NCBI GenBank assembly: GCA_020137815.1
Contig: CM035354.1
Span: forward strand, 7,917,487 to 7,981,486
DNA length: 64,000 bases
Reading direction: 5' to 3'
DNA from: Hormiphora californensis
Taxonomy: Eukaryota > Ctenophora > Tentaculata > Cydippida > Pleurobrachiidae
Below, in pieces: positions 24,481 through 36,473 of the stretch. The notes beneath the pieces are model-generated. The model worked only from the letters and a program-made list of their open reading frames with translations. It was not told where the DNA came from and searched no databases. Each line of letters opens with the position of its first letter. Position 1 is the first letter of the stretch. The translations under genes and the position numbers were made by a program.

Positions 24481-26036
24481 GGAGGGGGTGTCCCACCCCT
24501 TACTCAACAAAGTTAGAGGGGGAAGATAAAATGAGAAAGATTGGAGTGGGCCGTGGGGCCATTGAGGCTCCAAGCTGTTCTCGCGTGTATTAGCGTGGAT
24601 TCAGGCATTCAGGAAAATGAGGAAGATCTTATCAAGCTAGTAATAAAGAGTTGTGTGTAAGAGTTGTGTAGCTCACACTGAGGCATAGCAAGCCAGGAGT
24701 ATACAGTTGGGAATGAATAGAGAATGAACCATTATAGACAGCTACCAATTGGCCAATTGCAAACCACTAAGATTTAGGAGATGACAGTCTTTTGTGGGAC
24801 ATATATGGAGAGTGTATTTCAAAAAGGGTTTGAAGGGGGGTTCCGGTCTACTTGAGGGGGGGGGGGGGGTTACTTACATGTTTAGCAGTAGTAGATATCA
24901 GTACATACACGTCCTGTAAATAGTAGGTCAGTTAGCAGAGTAATAGCATACATAAGTAGTTGTATTCAATTTACTAACGAAACAGGAAGAGAAAGTCCTT
25001 GTCTACTACTTTAGAATTTCTATATTTTAAAAGCTATACTAACAGCTGTATATTGGTCTGAATATCATCTGATATACTTCTAACACCACTGCGGTTTCCC
25101 CACTCAATTGACCGACCATAAAGAAACCACAGTGGAACTACTACATACTATATAATAGTTTCTTCATGATCGTGTGATATGTAAATTGCAATAAAAACAG
25201 TCAGAGTTTTTAGTATTCTCTCTGGGCTGAACGAATGAAACAGACTGGTATAATGTCGCAACAAGTTTCGAGGATCTACCTCTTCATCGGGCTCAAATTC
25301 AAAGATCCTCGAAACTTGTTGCGACATTATACCAGTCTATTTCATTCGTTCAGCCCAGAGAGAATACTAAAAACTCTGACTATCAAACATGAGGCTAATA
25401 AACAGTTATCCGATCATCCAACTGTCTGCAATAAAAACACGCCGAAAGAAACTTCTTAAAAATGACATCGATTCATAATCATTATTAGATGAAGCGATGG
25501 ATTTCTCATTCAATCAAAACGATTGGAGAGACAGGAAAACTAGTGATGAAACAAGAAAGCGATCTCTCTCTCCCTCTCTCTCCCTTATAATTCTCTCTCT
25601 CCCTCTCTCTTGTTGCGATTTCCGTCTCATAATCACACAATTTTCCTGAGAAACAAGAAGAATGTAGAAACCATGAAACGTTGAATCTGACCAAACTAAA
25701 CCGTTTAAATTAATTAATAAAAGTAGATACAGACAACTTATGAACTGATCACAATGCGTACACACTGAACTGAGTTAGAAACTATAAAACACTAGTACTG
25801 AGCTTTGTTCATACCGTGTGGGGACAAATAGTTTTTAAGTAGAGTTTATTGTAAAACATTCAACTAAACAAAGATCAACGTTACACAAATATCACTATTA
25901 TATCAATAGTAGTCATTGAACGTCTTTTGAGTCGTAAGGTATGGGCTTCATTACCATTAAGTACAGGCAGTACTGGTACAATTGGCTAAAGTGTGCAGCG
26001 TTATGCAGCAGAGAAAGGACTAAATGGGAGAGAGAG

Positions 26037-26090
<54 letters not shown>

Positions 26091-26935
26091 GAGATATAAA
26101 GTCGTGGATAGAGATGAAAAGAGAGTATGGGGATAGATTAGGGAGTAGAGAGCGATAACTGGAAACTATTGAACAGGAGAGATGGAGACAGTCGAGACAA
26201 TATCTATTCGTTAGGCACTCTATATAAACACAGTTGCTTTATCTGGATGTGAAAAGGATAAAATATGAAAAGGTACAGCTTTTCAGGGATATTGATAGAG
26301 AATGAGTAAAGCGAGGGAATGAGAGTGCAAAGACACTAGACAACATACCGTATGGTATATGGTTATGGGTATTATTTATTACAATCAGATTTTGAATGAC
26401 CATCAGAACCGGCTGTCCCATTTTCCAGATTCTTCTACCAGCCATATCACATGTAAAAACATGTGTAATTGTATCCTTTTTATCCTTTTTTATCCTCTTT
26501 TGCGCACAAGATTCAAAGTGTGCGAGAGAAAACAGAGAATCTGATAATTGTAACGGAGGGAAAGGGGGGACTCCGTACCCCATTTAAAAACAGTGGATTT
26601 CAGCTGTAAGTCCACTTCCGGATCTCGGGAGACACTAATTTGTTGAGACCTTGACGTCTCGTTATGAAAGTATGAACAATAGAAGCACAACAAGAATTCT
26701 GAATTCTGAATGTTGTCTTGTACAATATTGGGAAAACAATAGCAAATTGAATTTATAAGAAAAGCAGCAGCTCGATATACGAGACAACAACTTTACAGAA
26801 GAACAGATTTAGATGTCCATTACATGTCAAGGAAGAAGAAGAGTCCTAAAAAGCTTGGGAGCCAGGCTACTCAGGCAGCTGTGTTATGGGTGAGCTGCGT
26901 GGGAAGTACACTAGATGAAGTAGCACATCTAGATG
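24481..26935. other. Gene-free interval with hairpin and microsatellites
   Basis: A G-run near 24858, a long hairpin at 25199-25381, CT-rich sequence at about 25565-25613 and GA repeats at about 26028-26092 with a (GACA)n end. No exon with splice sites and conserved content was found. Confidence 0.5.
25199..25381. repeat. 78-bp near-perfect inverted repeat
   Basis: 25199-25276 is the reverse complement of 25304-25381 with one mismatch (AAACAGAC against AAATAGAC) and a 27-bp loop. It is much longer than a typical microRNA precursor and most resembles a small MITE or foldback. A transcript would form a long duplex. Confidence 0.9.
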
Positions 26936-27714
26936 CAGGGCCCACGACACGGAATTTTTCCAGGGGGGGCCGGTGCGGAGCACCGGAATTTTTGAGATGC
27001 ACACGCGACGACGGTGCCGCGAAGCGGCGCCGGAGGAGCAGCGGCAGGGGGTTTGGGGGCCGCAGGCCCCCAATGGGGTCCAGGGGTGAAGCCCCTGGTG
27101 GGGGTCTAGGGAGCGAAGCCCCCGGAAAAATTTTTGACTTTTAACCGATTTTTACTCATTTTAGGCATTTAGAAGTCCATCTCCACCTTCTTTCTGTTTA
27201 CGTAGAACCTGTATGTCTTGAAGGGAGCACCGGAAGAGCAGCGGCAGGGGGTTTGGAGGCCGCAGGCTCCCAATGGGGTCCAGGAGTGAAGTCACTGGTC
27301 ACTGGTGGGGGTCTAGGGGGCGAGTCCCCCGGAAAATTTTTAGACTTTTTATCCGATTTTCACACATTTTAGGCATTTAGAAGTCCATCTCCACCTTCTT
27401 TCTGTTTACGTAAAACCTGTATGTCTTGAAGGGGGCGCCGGAGGAGCAGTGGCAGGGGGTTTGGAGGCCGCAGGCTCCTAATGGGTTCAAGGGGTAAAAA
27501 TTTAGACTTTTTAACCGATTTTCACTCATTTGAGGCACGTAGAACTTATATATATGCCTTGAAGGGGGCGAAGCCCCCGAAAAATTTAGAATTTCAACTG
27601 ATTTTCATGCATTTTTTACACTAACTCTACGAAATATTTCAATAAAATTTCCATGTTTGGTAAATCCCAGGGGGGGCCCGGCCCCCCCTGGCCCCCCCGG
27701 TGTCGTGGGCCCTG
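26936..27714. mobile_element. hAT-type element with internal tandem repeats
   Basis: Perfect 15-bp inverted termini CAGGGCCCACGACAC / GTGTCGTGGGCCCTG bound a 779-bp noncoding element. The directly repeated flank is AGATG (26931-26935 and 27715-27719), shorter than the usual 8 bp, so it may be a 5-bp-TSD hAT subgroup or have a mutated site. Inside are roughly three tandem units of about 190 bp, each with a GGGTCCAGGGG..GAAG..CCC hairpin, a TTTAACCGATTTT tract and AGAAGTCCATCTCCACC. Confidence 0.82.
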
Positions 27715-28382
27715 AGATGAAGTACTGATCTGTGGTCGGACAATGACTTAAACAACTAATTACTACAGAGATCTGATCTATTATAATGGAGACTGGAGAG
27801 ATATCACCTGCAACTGTGCAGAGTGTTCGCGTGGGTTAAAGATATTTCTTTCACGTGTTATATCTAGTTCTTTGTTGTTGAGCAAACTGAACATTTACAG
27901 TTCCACAAAATGATAACTATACCAGAGAAATGCAAGATCGACCACACAACAATTGCAACAGACTATCGAACTGCATAAAACGTGAGACGAACTGTTCAAT
28001 GGAACATTAATATGAGCATGATCTTGATTAATAAAATTCTAAGTACGATATTCCTGATTCTCTGCTTAGTGCTGCTAGCGGACCTTGTCTCGAATGCTTA
28101 CTCTCTCTCTCTCTCCTGCATTATATCTCTCTCAATCTCTCTCACTCAGATCTTCTCTCTCCTCTCTCTCTCTCTTCTCCTATCTCTCTTCTCTCTTCTT
28201 TTCTCTCTCTCTCGTCTCTCCTTCTCTTTTCTGCCTCTCTCTCTCTCTCTATCCCTTTTAGTGAGATGGTCATGTTTTGAGTGATCGAGAGTAATCCTTC
28301 TCCGTCTGTAACGAATACACCGGGGTATGATAATTGGCGGCAATTATTGAGTGTGACGATGAACAAAGACTAAGAGAGGGGA

Positions 28383-28448
<66 letters not shown>

Positions 28449-28908
28449 GTGTGTAAGAGAGAGGGGAGAGAGATGGAAAGAGAGCGAGAAACAAGGTTAG
28501 TGCAAGAATATGGCCAAAAGTACTCCTACTGGTTATTCATCTATAACTAGCACTAGAGGAGTAGTAAATTAGGAAAAAAAGAGAGGTTGTCTAGTATAAA
28601 CACGTGTTAAACTGCTGACATTAGCGAAGGAAGATAGAGAGGGCTATTTAGGGACTAGTGGAAAGCAGAGAAGAGGCCAGATCGGGTTGCCCAAATGGTA
28701 TTGATTCGGTGGTAAGCAGTGAAATGAAATAAGTGTGAAATGCCTTATCTAGCCTGGCTATAATAGTAATCCTGTCTCTAATAATCCTGTCTATCCCGTC
28801 TATACATGTAGCAGTAGGACTAGGACGGAAACACGCGATACACCAAATCCTAGTGATTACTTGCAGAATTGAGAATACTCTTCCTCTCTTTTTCTCTATT
28901 TTTGGTGT

Positions 28909-28985
<77 letters not shown>

Positions 28986-29208
28986 CTCTCTCACTACATC
29001 AACTACCAATCATCTTCCAACTTCGCCCGATCTCCACTGAGAGGTTGAGAAACAATAATCGGCACGACTAACTAGATTATACTCTGCAACAATCGAGCAG
29101 CTAAAACATACACCAATCGATAGAGAAATGAGAAGGTGAGTTTGATGGTGATGGGAAGAGTAAAAGCAGAGAGAGAGAGAAGAGACGAGAGAAGAAGGAT
29201 GAGAGAGA

Positions 29209-29293
<85 letters not shown>

Positions 29294-29416
29294 CTGACTG
29301 AGCGATAGAGAAAGCTGAACTCAGTTTCAGTTTCAGATAGGAAAGATTATGTCGAAACAAGAATATGTGATCTGAAGTGAACAAATTATTAATGGTCATG
29401 TAAATAGACATGGGAA
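27715..29416. repeat. Gene-free interval with microsatellites
   Basis: CT-rich tracts at about 28100-28252 and 28907-28992, and GA tracts at about 28385-28444 and 29165-29289. No supported gene. Confidence 0.7.
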
Positions 29417-31131
29417 CAGGGCTGGCTTCAGCCCGATATTTCTGGGGGGGTGCAATGGCCGAAGGCCACTTTTCCCCAATAGTAGCATTTGCGACCGTAG
29501 CGCCCGAAGGGCGCGTAGGGAGCTCCGCCCAGGGGGGGGGGTCCAGGGGGCGAAGCCCCCGGAAATTTTTAACTAAATCAAGCAAATTCTAGGGTTTTTA
29601 ATCATTTGTGACGTCTACTTTCTAGATTTATGAATGCTACAATGCTCTCTCTCTCACTCAGTGATGTTCACTAGGTGATTTAAATTCGGTTGTGATCAGT
29701 CAAAAATTTTACTGAAAATTTTGTATTTTTGGGGTGGTTTCCCAATCCAAATGGTCTCAGACAGTCTTGGCAGACTTCGCTGGCAATTTCTGATTTGCCG
29801 CATACGGCGTCTAGACGGCGTCGCAACGCCGTCTAGACGGCGTCTAGACGGTATACCGTCTGGACGGGTTTCGGTGAAATCAGCTAAAAACGGTACCGAA
29901 ATTGCTTGAGACGGGTTATAGACGGTATCAGACGGTCTCTAGACGGTGTCTAGACGGTACCGTCCCGGCGTCTGGACGGCGTCTGGACGGTGTCTAGACG
30001 GTATCCGTCCGAAGTTGAGACGGCACGTCTGAAAATTGTACCAGACGTTGAGACGGACTTTTAGAACTCCGTCTGTATTTCAGACGGAGTTTTAAAAGTA
30101 CGTCTCAACGCAGTCTAAAGGAAAATCGATGAAAGTACCGTCTAGACAACGTCTCAACTGAAACCGGTCAACATACCGTCTAAACAACGTCTAGACAACG
30201 TCTAAACAGAATCTCGCGATTCAGTTTCAAATACCGTCTAGACAACTTCTCCAGCAATTTCGATACGAATACCGTCTAAACAACGTCTAGACAACGTCTC
30301 AAATAATGATGTCTAGACTCGACCGTTCAGCCAAACTGTTTTGGTATCTCCACATTCACTCTTACATCCAGCTATCGCGTTGTAATACAACTGTGAGATA
30401 CTGTCTATGGCTGATACTATCAGTGATAGATAGTGTCGGTTATGAGACGTTGTTTAGACGGTATCTGTATCGGATTCGCTTAAGACGTTGTCTAGACGTT
30501 GTCTATACGGTATTCGTATCGAAATTGCTGGAGAAGTTGTCTAGACGGTATTTGAAACTGAATCGCGAGATTCTGTTTAGACGTTGTCTAGACGTTGTTT
30601 AGACGGTATGTTGACCGGTTTCAGTTGAGACGTTGTCTAGACGGTACTTTCATCGATTTTCCTTTAGACTGCGTTGAGACGTACTTTTAAAACTCCGTCT
30701 GAAATACAGACGGAGTTCTAAAAGTCCGTCTCAACGTCTGGTACAATTTTCAGACGTGCCGTCTCAACTTCGGACGGATACCGTCTAGACACCGTCCAGA
30801 CGCCGTCCAGACGCCGTCCAGACGCCGGGACGGTACCGTCTAGACACCGTCTAGAGACCGTCTGATACCGTCGCAACACCGTCTGATACCGTCTATAACC
30901 CGTCTAGAGACCGTCTGATACCGTCTATAACCCGTCTCAAGCAATTTCGGTACCGTTTTTAGCTGATTTCACCGAAACCCGTCCAGACGGTATACCGTCT
31001 AGACGCCGTCTAGACGGCGTTGCGACGCCGTCTAGACACCGTATGCGGCAAATCAGAAATTGCCGACTTCGCTGCCAAGAATTTTTGGGGGGGTGTGCAC
31101 CCCCCGCATCACCCCCCTGGAGCCAGCCCTG
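29417..31131. mobile_element. hAT-type element carrying a giant palindrome
   Basis: The 8-bp duplication CATGGGAA lies at 29409-29416 and 31132-31139. The termini CAGGGCTGGCTTCAG / CTGGAGCCAGCCCTG form inverted repeats with one mismatch. Just inside is the GGGGGCGAAGCCCCC-type hairpin shared with the other hAT-type elements here. The rest (29765-31080) is a long inverted repeat made of CGTCTAGACGG-like units. No transposase is present, so it would depend on a hAT transposase elsewhere. Confidence 0.9.
29765..31080. repeat. 1.3 kb palindrome of CGTCTAGACG units
   Basis: The left arm (about 29765-30302) and right arm (about 30444-31080) are inverted copies around a ~140-bp spacer. Both begin with CTTGGCAG and GCAATTTCTGATTTGCCGC at the outer edge. 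Each arm is itself built from variants of (CC)GTCTAGACGG and GACAACGTCTAAAC, so the sequence is self-complementary at two scales. The right arm carries an extra local duplication (CCGTCTGATACCGTCTATAA twice). No coding potential. Confidence 0.92.
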
Positions 31132-32099
31132 CATGGGAAATAATCATGATATAATATGATTCACACAAAGGCATTAAATTGTCTAACCAGCCCCATACAA
31201 AGAGATCTGCTGGAAATGAGAAGAGAAGATTGAGAAAGACGAATGGCCAGACCCACTGGTTAGGTAGTTGTTTTCTATAGAAGCAAGATTACACAACACG
31301 ATTTACACGTACAAAGTGAAACATTCGGGTTAAATCTGTCTACAACACGGCTGTATTGTGCATGTGTTTCACTTGGACTTCTCACGGCACTGTTCGCACA
31401 AATATATATGGGAGTGGTAGTTGTTACATAACCAAAATAACTTCTGTGAAAATGATTATCCAGAGCGAGCTCTTCCAGACCTCGACACGTTGTGACAATC
31501 ACAGAGTAATTAGAGAGCTACGTGATGAATACAAAACCAAACAATTAATATTATGATGCTACAGACACGTCTCACAGGCCATTATTTAAAAGCGAAGCGT
31601 ATAAGCGAAGTAAAAAAAGGGCCAAATAAAAAGGAGGCCGATAGAAAAATAGACCCTAATGTGTGAATGAAGTAAAACAACTTACCTTTTATCGAATCAC
31701 ACTTTTGGCCAGGTCCATTTGAACTCTTTGATCCAGTTTGCTCCGAAGTTTACCTAAAAGAGGATACTGTAATTGGGCGGTACATGTTTTGGACAAAGCC
31801 TAAAACTGTGTTTTTTTGTAGTTGAGAAAGGCGTTCATACAGACAAAATAAAACAAGCCCCTTTCACAAAGGATGCAACTAAAATAGATTAACATTGAAT
31901 GTTGACATTATCAATATTAAGTCATACTATCAGCTCAAGTCCTTCAAATTAATCTCTTGAATAAATCCATTATGATGATTATAGCTTGGGACTTTGTTCT
32001 CTACTTCTCTATCGGTATTCACTGGAGAGTATTTTATGTAGTGAGTCGACACTAATCTCGATGATAATTTTTCCTCAGTCCTGATCACTTCAGAAGTTT
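31132..32099. other. No gene seen; flank of receptor array
   Basis: AT-rich unique sequence. Homology to the other receptor units begins only near 32071 (CAGTCCTGATCACTTCAG), marking the left edge of the duplicated unit A. Confidence 0.5.
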
Positions 32100-33095
32100 T
32101 CATTCCAGAACAGTTTCCATAACCGTCACCACACCACCCTCATTGGTATTGTCCGATATTTTCACAGAGGCCAGCATCTTCCGTACTTCAGACTGAGTCC
32201 CCTTATCCGCAATCAGAAGGGCAACTGCAGTGTAGCTTGCCTGAAAACACTGGAATAGACAATACTGCGTTACGGCAACATATGGATTGGAGGGCATAAA
32301 TCTGCCAATAATGTCTTTAGCAATGTCCAGGATAACTTGCACGATCTGCCCTCCCACCAGGACTAACACCATCTTAACACCATTCCTCCGCTGCTCTCTG
32401 GTCTCTGCAGGAGTGTCATCTGCCTTCCGCAACATCTTAATAGTCCGCCATGTGTGTTCCAGAGAGGAGATAAGGAGAGCGACCATCAATAGATCAGAAA
32501 CAGAATACAAGGATATGACCGTTTCTTCTGAGTATACTTTATATACCAACTTATCAAACTTTGATGCGATAACAACAGCATCAGGGACAGTAAAAGCAAT
32601 AACAGCGGCTCCAGCCAGGCATATAACTACAGTTGCAATACCAAAACCAATAACTTTCCTCAGGATCTCTTTGTAAGGGATAGCATCAAACGGGTCAGCG
32701 ATTGCTCGATACCGGGAGAACGCCATAAGATACAGCAGAGCAGTAGAGTAGAGATTTCCCGAATTGTAGACGAACCCGTATACTTGATCAAATGCGGTTG
32801 CAAAACGAAAATCGATGTCCTGATTTGGGGTGTCTTTAACAATGGAATAGGTCCAGCTGGTAGAAATGAACACACCGAGGACAAGGTACACCCCACAAAG
32901 ACAGGTTGTCAGTAGAGCCGGAATAGAGTTGGAGATCCGGGCAATCCGGGACTTGATTACAATTGGGTTGAGGAGAATACCGGGTAGGGACAGGAGGACG
33001 ACCAGAGTAAGGAAGAGAGGGTCCACATAGGATGGGAACGTCCACCTGATATCCGTTGAGTTGGAGATGTTGTAAGTATCAACAAAAATTGCCAT
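32100..33095 (-). CDS. Seven-TM receptor, array copy A
   Basis: Intronless ORF of 331 codons. The start at 33095 (MAIFVDTYN) is chosen over an ATG 11 codons upstream because only this Met is conserved in all four array copies. N-terminal sequons are NIS and NST. Hydrophobic segments lie at residues ~26-48 (SLPGILLNPIVI, like the TM1 GN motif), 58-79, 101-127, 147-170, 193-213, 238-262 and 273-295. TM3 ends SRYRAIADPF, a DRY-like motif with Ser for Asp. TM6 has no CWxP and TM7 no NPxxY. It looks like a lineage-specific class A-type receptor; the ligand is unknown. The TM6 side carries basic ICL3 (LRKADDTPAETREQRR). Copies B, C and D lie at 35031, 42457 and 46665. A (GA)n tract and a hAT-type insertion lie upstream. 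Confidence 0.88.
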   Translation of the reverse strand: MAIFVDTYNISNSTDIRWTFPSYVDPLFLTLVVLLSLPGILLNPIVIKSRIARISNSIPALLTTCLCGVYLVLGVFISTSWTYSIVKDTPNQDIDFRFATAFDQVYGFVYNSGNLYSTALLYLMAFSRYRAIADPFDAIPYKEILRKVIGFGIATVVICLAGAAVIAFTVPDAVVIASKFDKLVYKVYSEETVISLYSVSDLLMVALLISSLEHTWRTIKMLRKADDTPAETREQRRNGVKMVLVLVGGQIVQVILDIAKDIIGRFMPSNPYVAVTQYCLFQCFQASYTAVALLIADKGTQSEVRKMLASVKISDNTNEGGVVTVMETVLE

Positions 33096-33278
33096 GTTTT
33101 CTGTGCGCAAAAGTGAGATTAAAGACACACGATCTATAGGATGGTATATATTAAAGACACAGATGGTTGTGTTAGAGTTTTCTTTTCAGAGGTGCCTTCC
33201 TCATTATGGCTTAACAATACACGTAAACAGCCGCATCTGTCTACAACAATTACGTGCACGGGCGATAAAGATAAAGAT

Positions 33279-33382
<104 letters not shown>

Positions 33383-33543
33383 GAGAAAGTTACTGCACAC
33401 ACACACACAAGACACTTACACACACTCCTTACGAGATACAGACAACAGTCTAGGAATATATTAATAATTGAACGCAGCTGTTGATCCAAGGATTGGATCA
33501 TTTATAGTGTATTCCCAATGACGTAGAAAAGGGAGTATGCAGT

Positions 33544-33992
33544 CAGGGGTGGCCCCAGCACGGATTTTTTGGGGGGGTGGTGTGGCCGAAGGCCACACAC
33601 CAATACCGAAACCCAGCGACCGAGGTGCCGCGAAGCAGCGCTGAGGGAGCTGCGGTAGGGGGTTTGGGGGGCGCAGCCCCCCAACAGGGTCCAGTGGCAG
33701 AGCCCTTGGTGGGGGCTAGGGGGCGAAGCCCCCGGACAATATTTGATTTTTGATGCATTTTAAACAATCTAAAACAACTTTTTTGAACAATTTTCAGAAA
33801 CTTTCTCAGTGACCTTTTGCCCTCGGTGTGAGGGAAAGGGGCGAAGCCCCCGGAAAAATTTTGCTTTTGATGAATTTTAGCTATTTAGAACACATTTTAA
33901 GACCATTTTACCACCCCCAACAACCCCTATCTGAAAAGTTTGGGGGGGGGGGGGTTGCCACCCCCCACCACCCCAGGCTGGGGCCACCACTG
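33544..33992. mobile_element. hAT-type element with proven empty sites
   Basis: TATGCAGT is duplicated at 33536-33543 and 33993-34000. The termini CAGGGGTGGCCCCAGC and GCTGGGGCCACCACTG are inverted repeats with one mismatch. The 449-bp interior has GGGGCGAAGCCCCC hairpins and no ORF. The paralogous positions near 43770 (GGGAGTATGCAGTCACC) and 37666 (GGGAGTAAGCAGTCGCC) lack the insertion and carry one copy of the target. Confidence 0.95.
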
Positions 33993-34000
33993 TATGCAGT

Positions 34001-35030
34001 CACCTTCAATATCGATATTCGTTCAACATGCTCGAATTACTATGCTCCTGAAACTACCGGTACTATAGTAACCTAGGTTTCACGTGATGTCCTGAAAAAT
34101 TGGTCCACCAGGCATATAAGATATATTATCTTTGCCCTTTATTTGCTATTTAAGGTCAGAACAACACAATATTATACAATTAGAGAGATTGGTGTCTTGA
34201 GATATTTCTTAAGATACACAGATGCATTATAACGCTACCTCAACAACCGCAAGACACTAAGAGAAGATGAACACTACCTTATATACTTTCAAAAATTATC
34301 TTAGAGGTAAAATGTTACCTTGTTCTAGATACATTTATATTCACCAAGTTGTACTTGATTATGCCAAGAGTTAGTCCCCGTTTGAGTGGATATGATTTGT
34401 CTGAATCACAACAAACATGAACAAAAAAGAAGGTGGATTCAATCTACAGTGTACATGATATAAATCTAACACCTTTATTGAACAGTGTACGGGATCCCTA
34501 ACTTTATCGTTATTTGTACAACTTACCAATTAATTGCCAAATCACCCATCTTCTGATCCTCTGGTTATCTAGGAGGGTAGTAACCTGAAAGAGAAGATTT
34601 AGTTGGATGGAAATTTAGCTACTGATATATGTACTCCTTTCCGGTAAAAGTGGTAAGTTAGTAAAGACGAAATAAAGCTGTTAGTGTTAACAAAAAAACG
34701 TTTAAAATATATATGATCAGGATTGGTGGTATTTCACTTTCAGTGTGTCTAATATCACTTTATAGGGCCTTCTTGCCTTGCTCTCACCACACCCTATCTC
34801 TCAAATCTTGTAAAAAGCGTCTACTCCACACTTCTACCATTGCTTGACTCTGATTTGTAATCTAAAAAGCAATACTTCAACGAACCACAATAATGTCCAG
34901 GACAGTCACACCTGACTGGACTTCCCCGCTTCAAATCACCCAGCATCCTTCTTCTTCTTCTTCATTATATCTTGGGACGTTGTCCTCTACTTCATTTGGT
35001 TTATCCCAGTCCTGATCACTTCAGAAGTTT
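34001..35030. other. Duplicated noncoding flank, units A/B
   Basis: Noncoding sequence shared by the units (ACCTAGGTTTCACGTGATG, GGCATATAAGATATATTATC, TTCACCAAGTTGTACTTG). It holds the 5' flank of receptor A and the 3' flank of receptor B. The conserved CACGTG and AT-rich stretch could be promoter elements; this is inference. Confidence 0.55.
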
Positions 35031-36005
35031 TCATTCCAGAACAGTTTCCATAACCGTCACCACACCACCGTCATTGGTATTTTCTGATCTTTTCACAGAG
35101 GCCAGCATCTTCCGTACTTCAGACTGAGTCCCCTTATCCACAACCAGAAGGGCAACTGCAGTGTAGCTTGCCTGAAAACACTGGAATAGACAATATACCG
35201 TTACTGCAACATATGGATTGGATGGTAAAAAACTGTCAAGAATGTCTTTAGCAATGCCCAGGATAACTTGAACGATCTGCCCTCCCACCAGGACTAACAA
35301 CATCTTAACACCATTCCTCCGCTGCTCTCTGGTCTCTGCAGGAGTGTCATCTGCCTTCCGCAACATCTTAATAGTCCGCCATGTGTGTTCCAGAGAGGAG
35401 ATAAGGAGAGCCATCATCAATAGATAAGAAACGATATACAAGGACAAAAAGTATTTCGAGTATACGATCAAGTGACTGAACTTTGATGCTACAGGGACTG
35501 CAAAAGCGCTAACAATGGCTACAGTCAGGCATATAACTACAGTTACAATACCAAAACCAATAACTTTCCTCAGGATTTCTTTGTAAGGGACAGCATCAAA
35601 CGGGTCCGCGAGTGCTCGATACCGGGAGAACGCCATAAGATACAGCAAAGCAGTAGAGTAGAGATTTCCCGAGTAGTACATAAAAGTGTAGACCTGATCA
35701 AATGCTGTTGCATTACGATAAACGAAGCCCTGATGTGGGGTGTCTTTAACAATGGAATAGGTCCAGCTGGTAGAAATGAACACACCGAGGACAAGGTACA
35801 CCCCACAAAGACAGGTTGTCAGTAGAGCCGGAATAGAGTTGGAGATCCGGGCAATCCGGGACTTGATTACAATTGGGTTGAGGAGAATACCGGGTAGGGA
35901 CAGGAGGACGACCAGAGTAAGGAAGAGGGGGTCCACATAGGATGGGAACGTCCATCTGATATCCGTTGAGTTGGAGATGTAGTAGGTATCAACAAAAATC
36001 GCCAT
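35031..36005 (-). CDS. Seven-TM receptor, array copy B
   Basis: Intronless, 324 codons from MAIFVDTYY at 36005. The open frame extends further upstream, but only through the antisense of a GA tract (Ser-Leu repeats), and the ATG used by copies A and C 11 codons upstream is not present, so the conserved Met is the start. Topology and motifs (SLPGILLNPIVI, SRYRALADPF) are as in copy A. It differs most in the loop between TM2 and TM3 (HQGFVYRNATAFDQVYTFMYY) and in TM4-TM5, where seven residues are missing (VASKFSHLIVYSKYF). The extracellular face is therefore the variable part. Its TM3 start and TM7 match copy D, its C-tail (KRSENTN) matches copy C. Confidence 0.88.
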   Translation of the reverse strand: MAIFVDTYYISNSTDIRWTFPSYVDPLFLTLVVLLSLPGILLNPIVIKSRIARISNSIPALLTTCLCGVYLVLGVFISTSWTYSIVKDTPHQGFVYRNATAFDQVYTFMYYSGNLYSTALLYLMAFSRYRALADPFDAVPYKEILRKVIGFGIVTVVICLTVAIVSAFAVPVASKFSHLIVYSKYFLSLYIVSYLLMMALLISSLEHTWRTIKMLRKADDTPAETREQRRNGVKMLLVLVGGQIVQVILGIAKDILDSFLPSNPYVAVTVYCLFQCFQASYTAVALLVVDKGTQSEVRKMLASVKRSENTNDGGVVTVMETVLE

Positions 36006-36171
36006 GTTGTCTGTGCCCCGAAGTGAGATTAAAGACACACGATCTAGGATAGTATATATTAAAGACACGGATGGTTGTGTTAGAGTTTTCTTTTCAGAGG
36101 TGCCTTCCTCATTATGGCTTAACAATACACGTAAACAGCCGCATCTGTCTACAACAATTAAGAGCACGGGC

Positions 36172-36173
<2 letters not shown>

Positions 36174-36214
<41 letters not shown>

Positions 36215-36453
36215 GGAGAGGACTGAGGAGAGGGAGACGAAAGTATGGAGAGAGGAGAGAGAGAGGATGAGAGAGAGAGGAGAGAGAGACGAGAGAGATG
36301 GAGAAAGGAGATGAGAGTGATATGGGAGAGAGATGATGTGAGAGAGAGAGAGAGAGGATCGAGAGGAGCAAGGAACAGAGAGAAGAGAGAAGGATGAGAG
36401 AGGGGCAAGACCGAAGAGAAGAGAGCGAGAGAGAGAGAGAGAAAGAGACAGAC
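36174..36453. repeat. GA-rich tract upstream of receptor B
   Basis: A pure GA core (about 36174-36213) followed by degenerate GA-rich sequence. It is longer and more degenerate than in copies A and C. Confidence 0.85.
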
Positions 36454-36473
36454 AACAGTTTAGGAATATATAT

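Noticed and set aside
25199-25381. microRNA precursor
   Set aside because: The arms are 78 bp and nearly perfect, unlike a pre-miRNA; a MITE or foldback is more likely.
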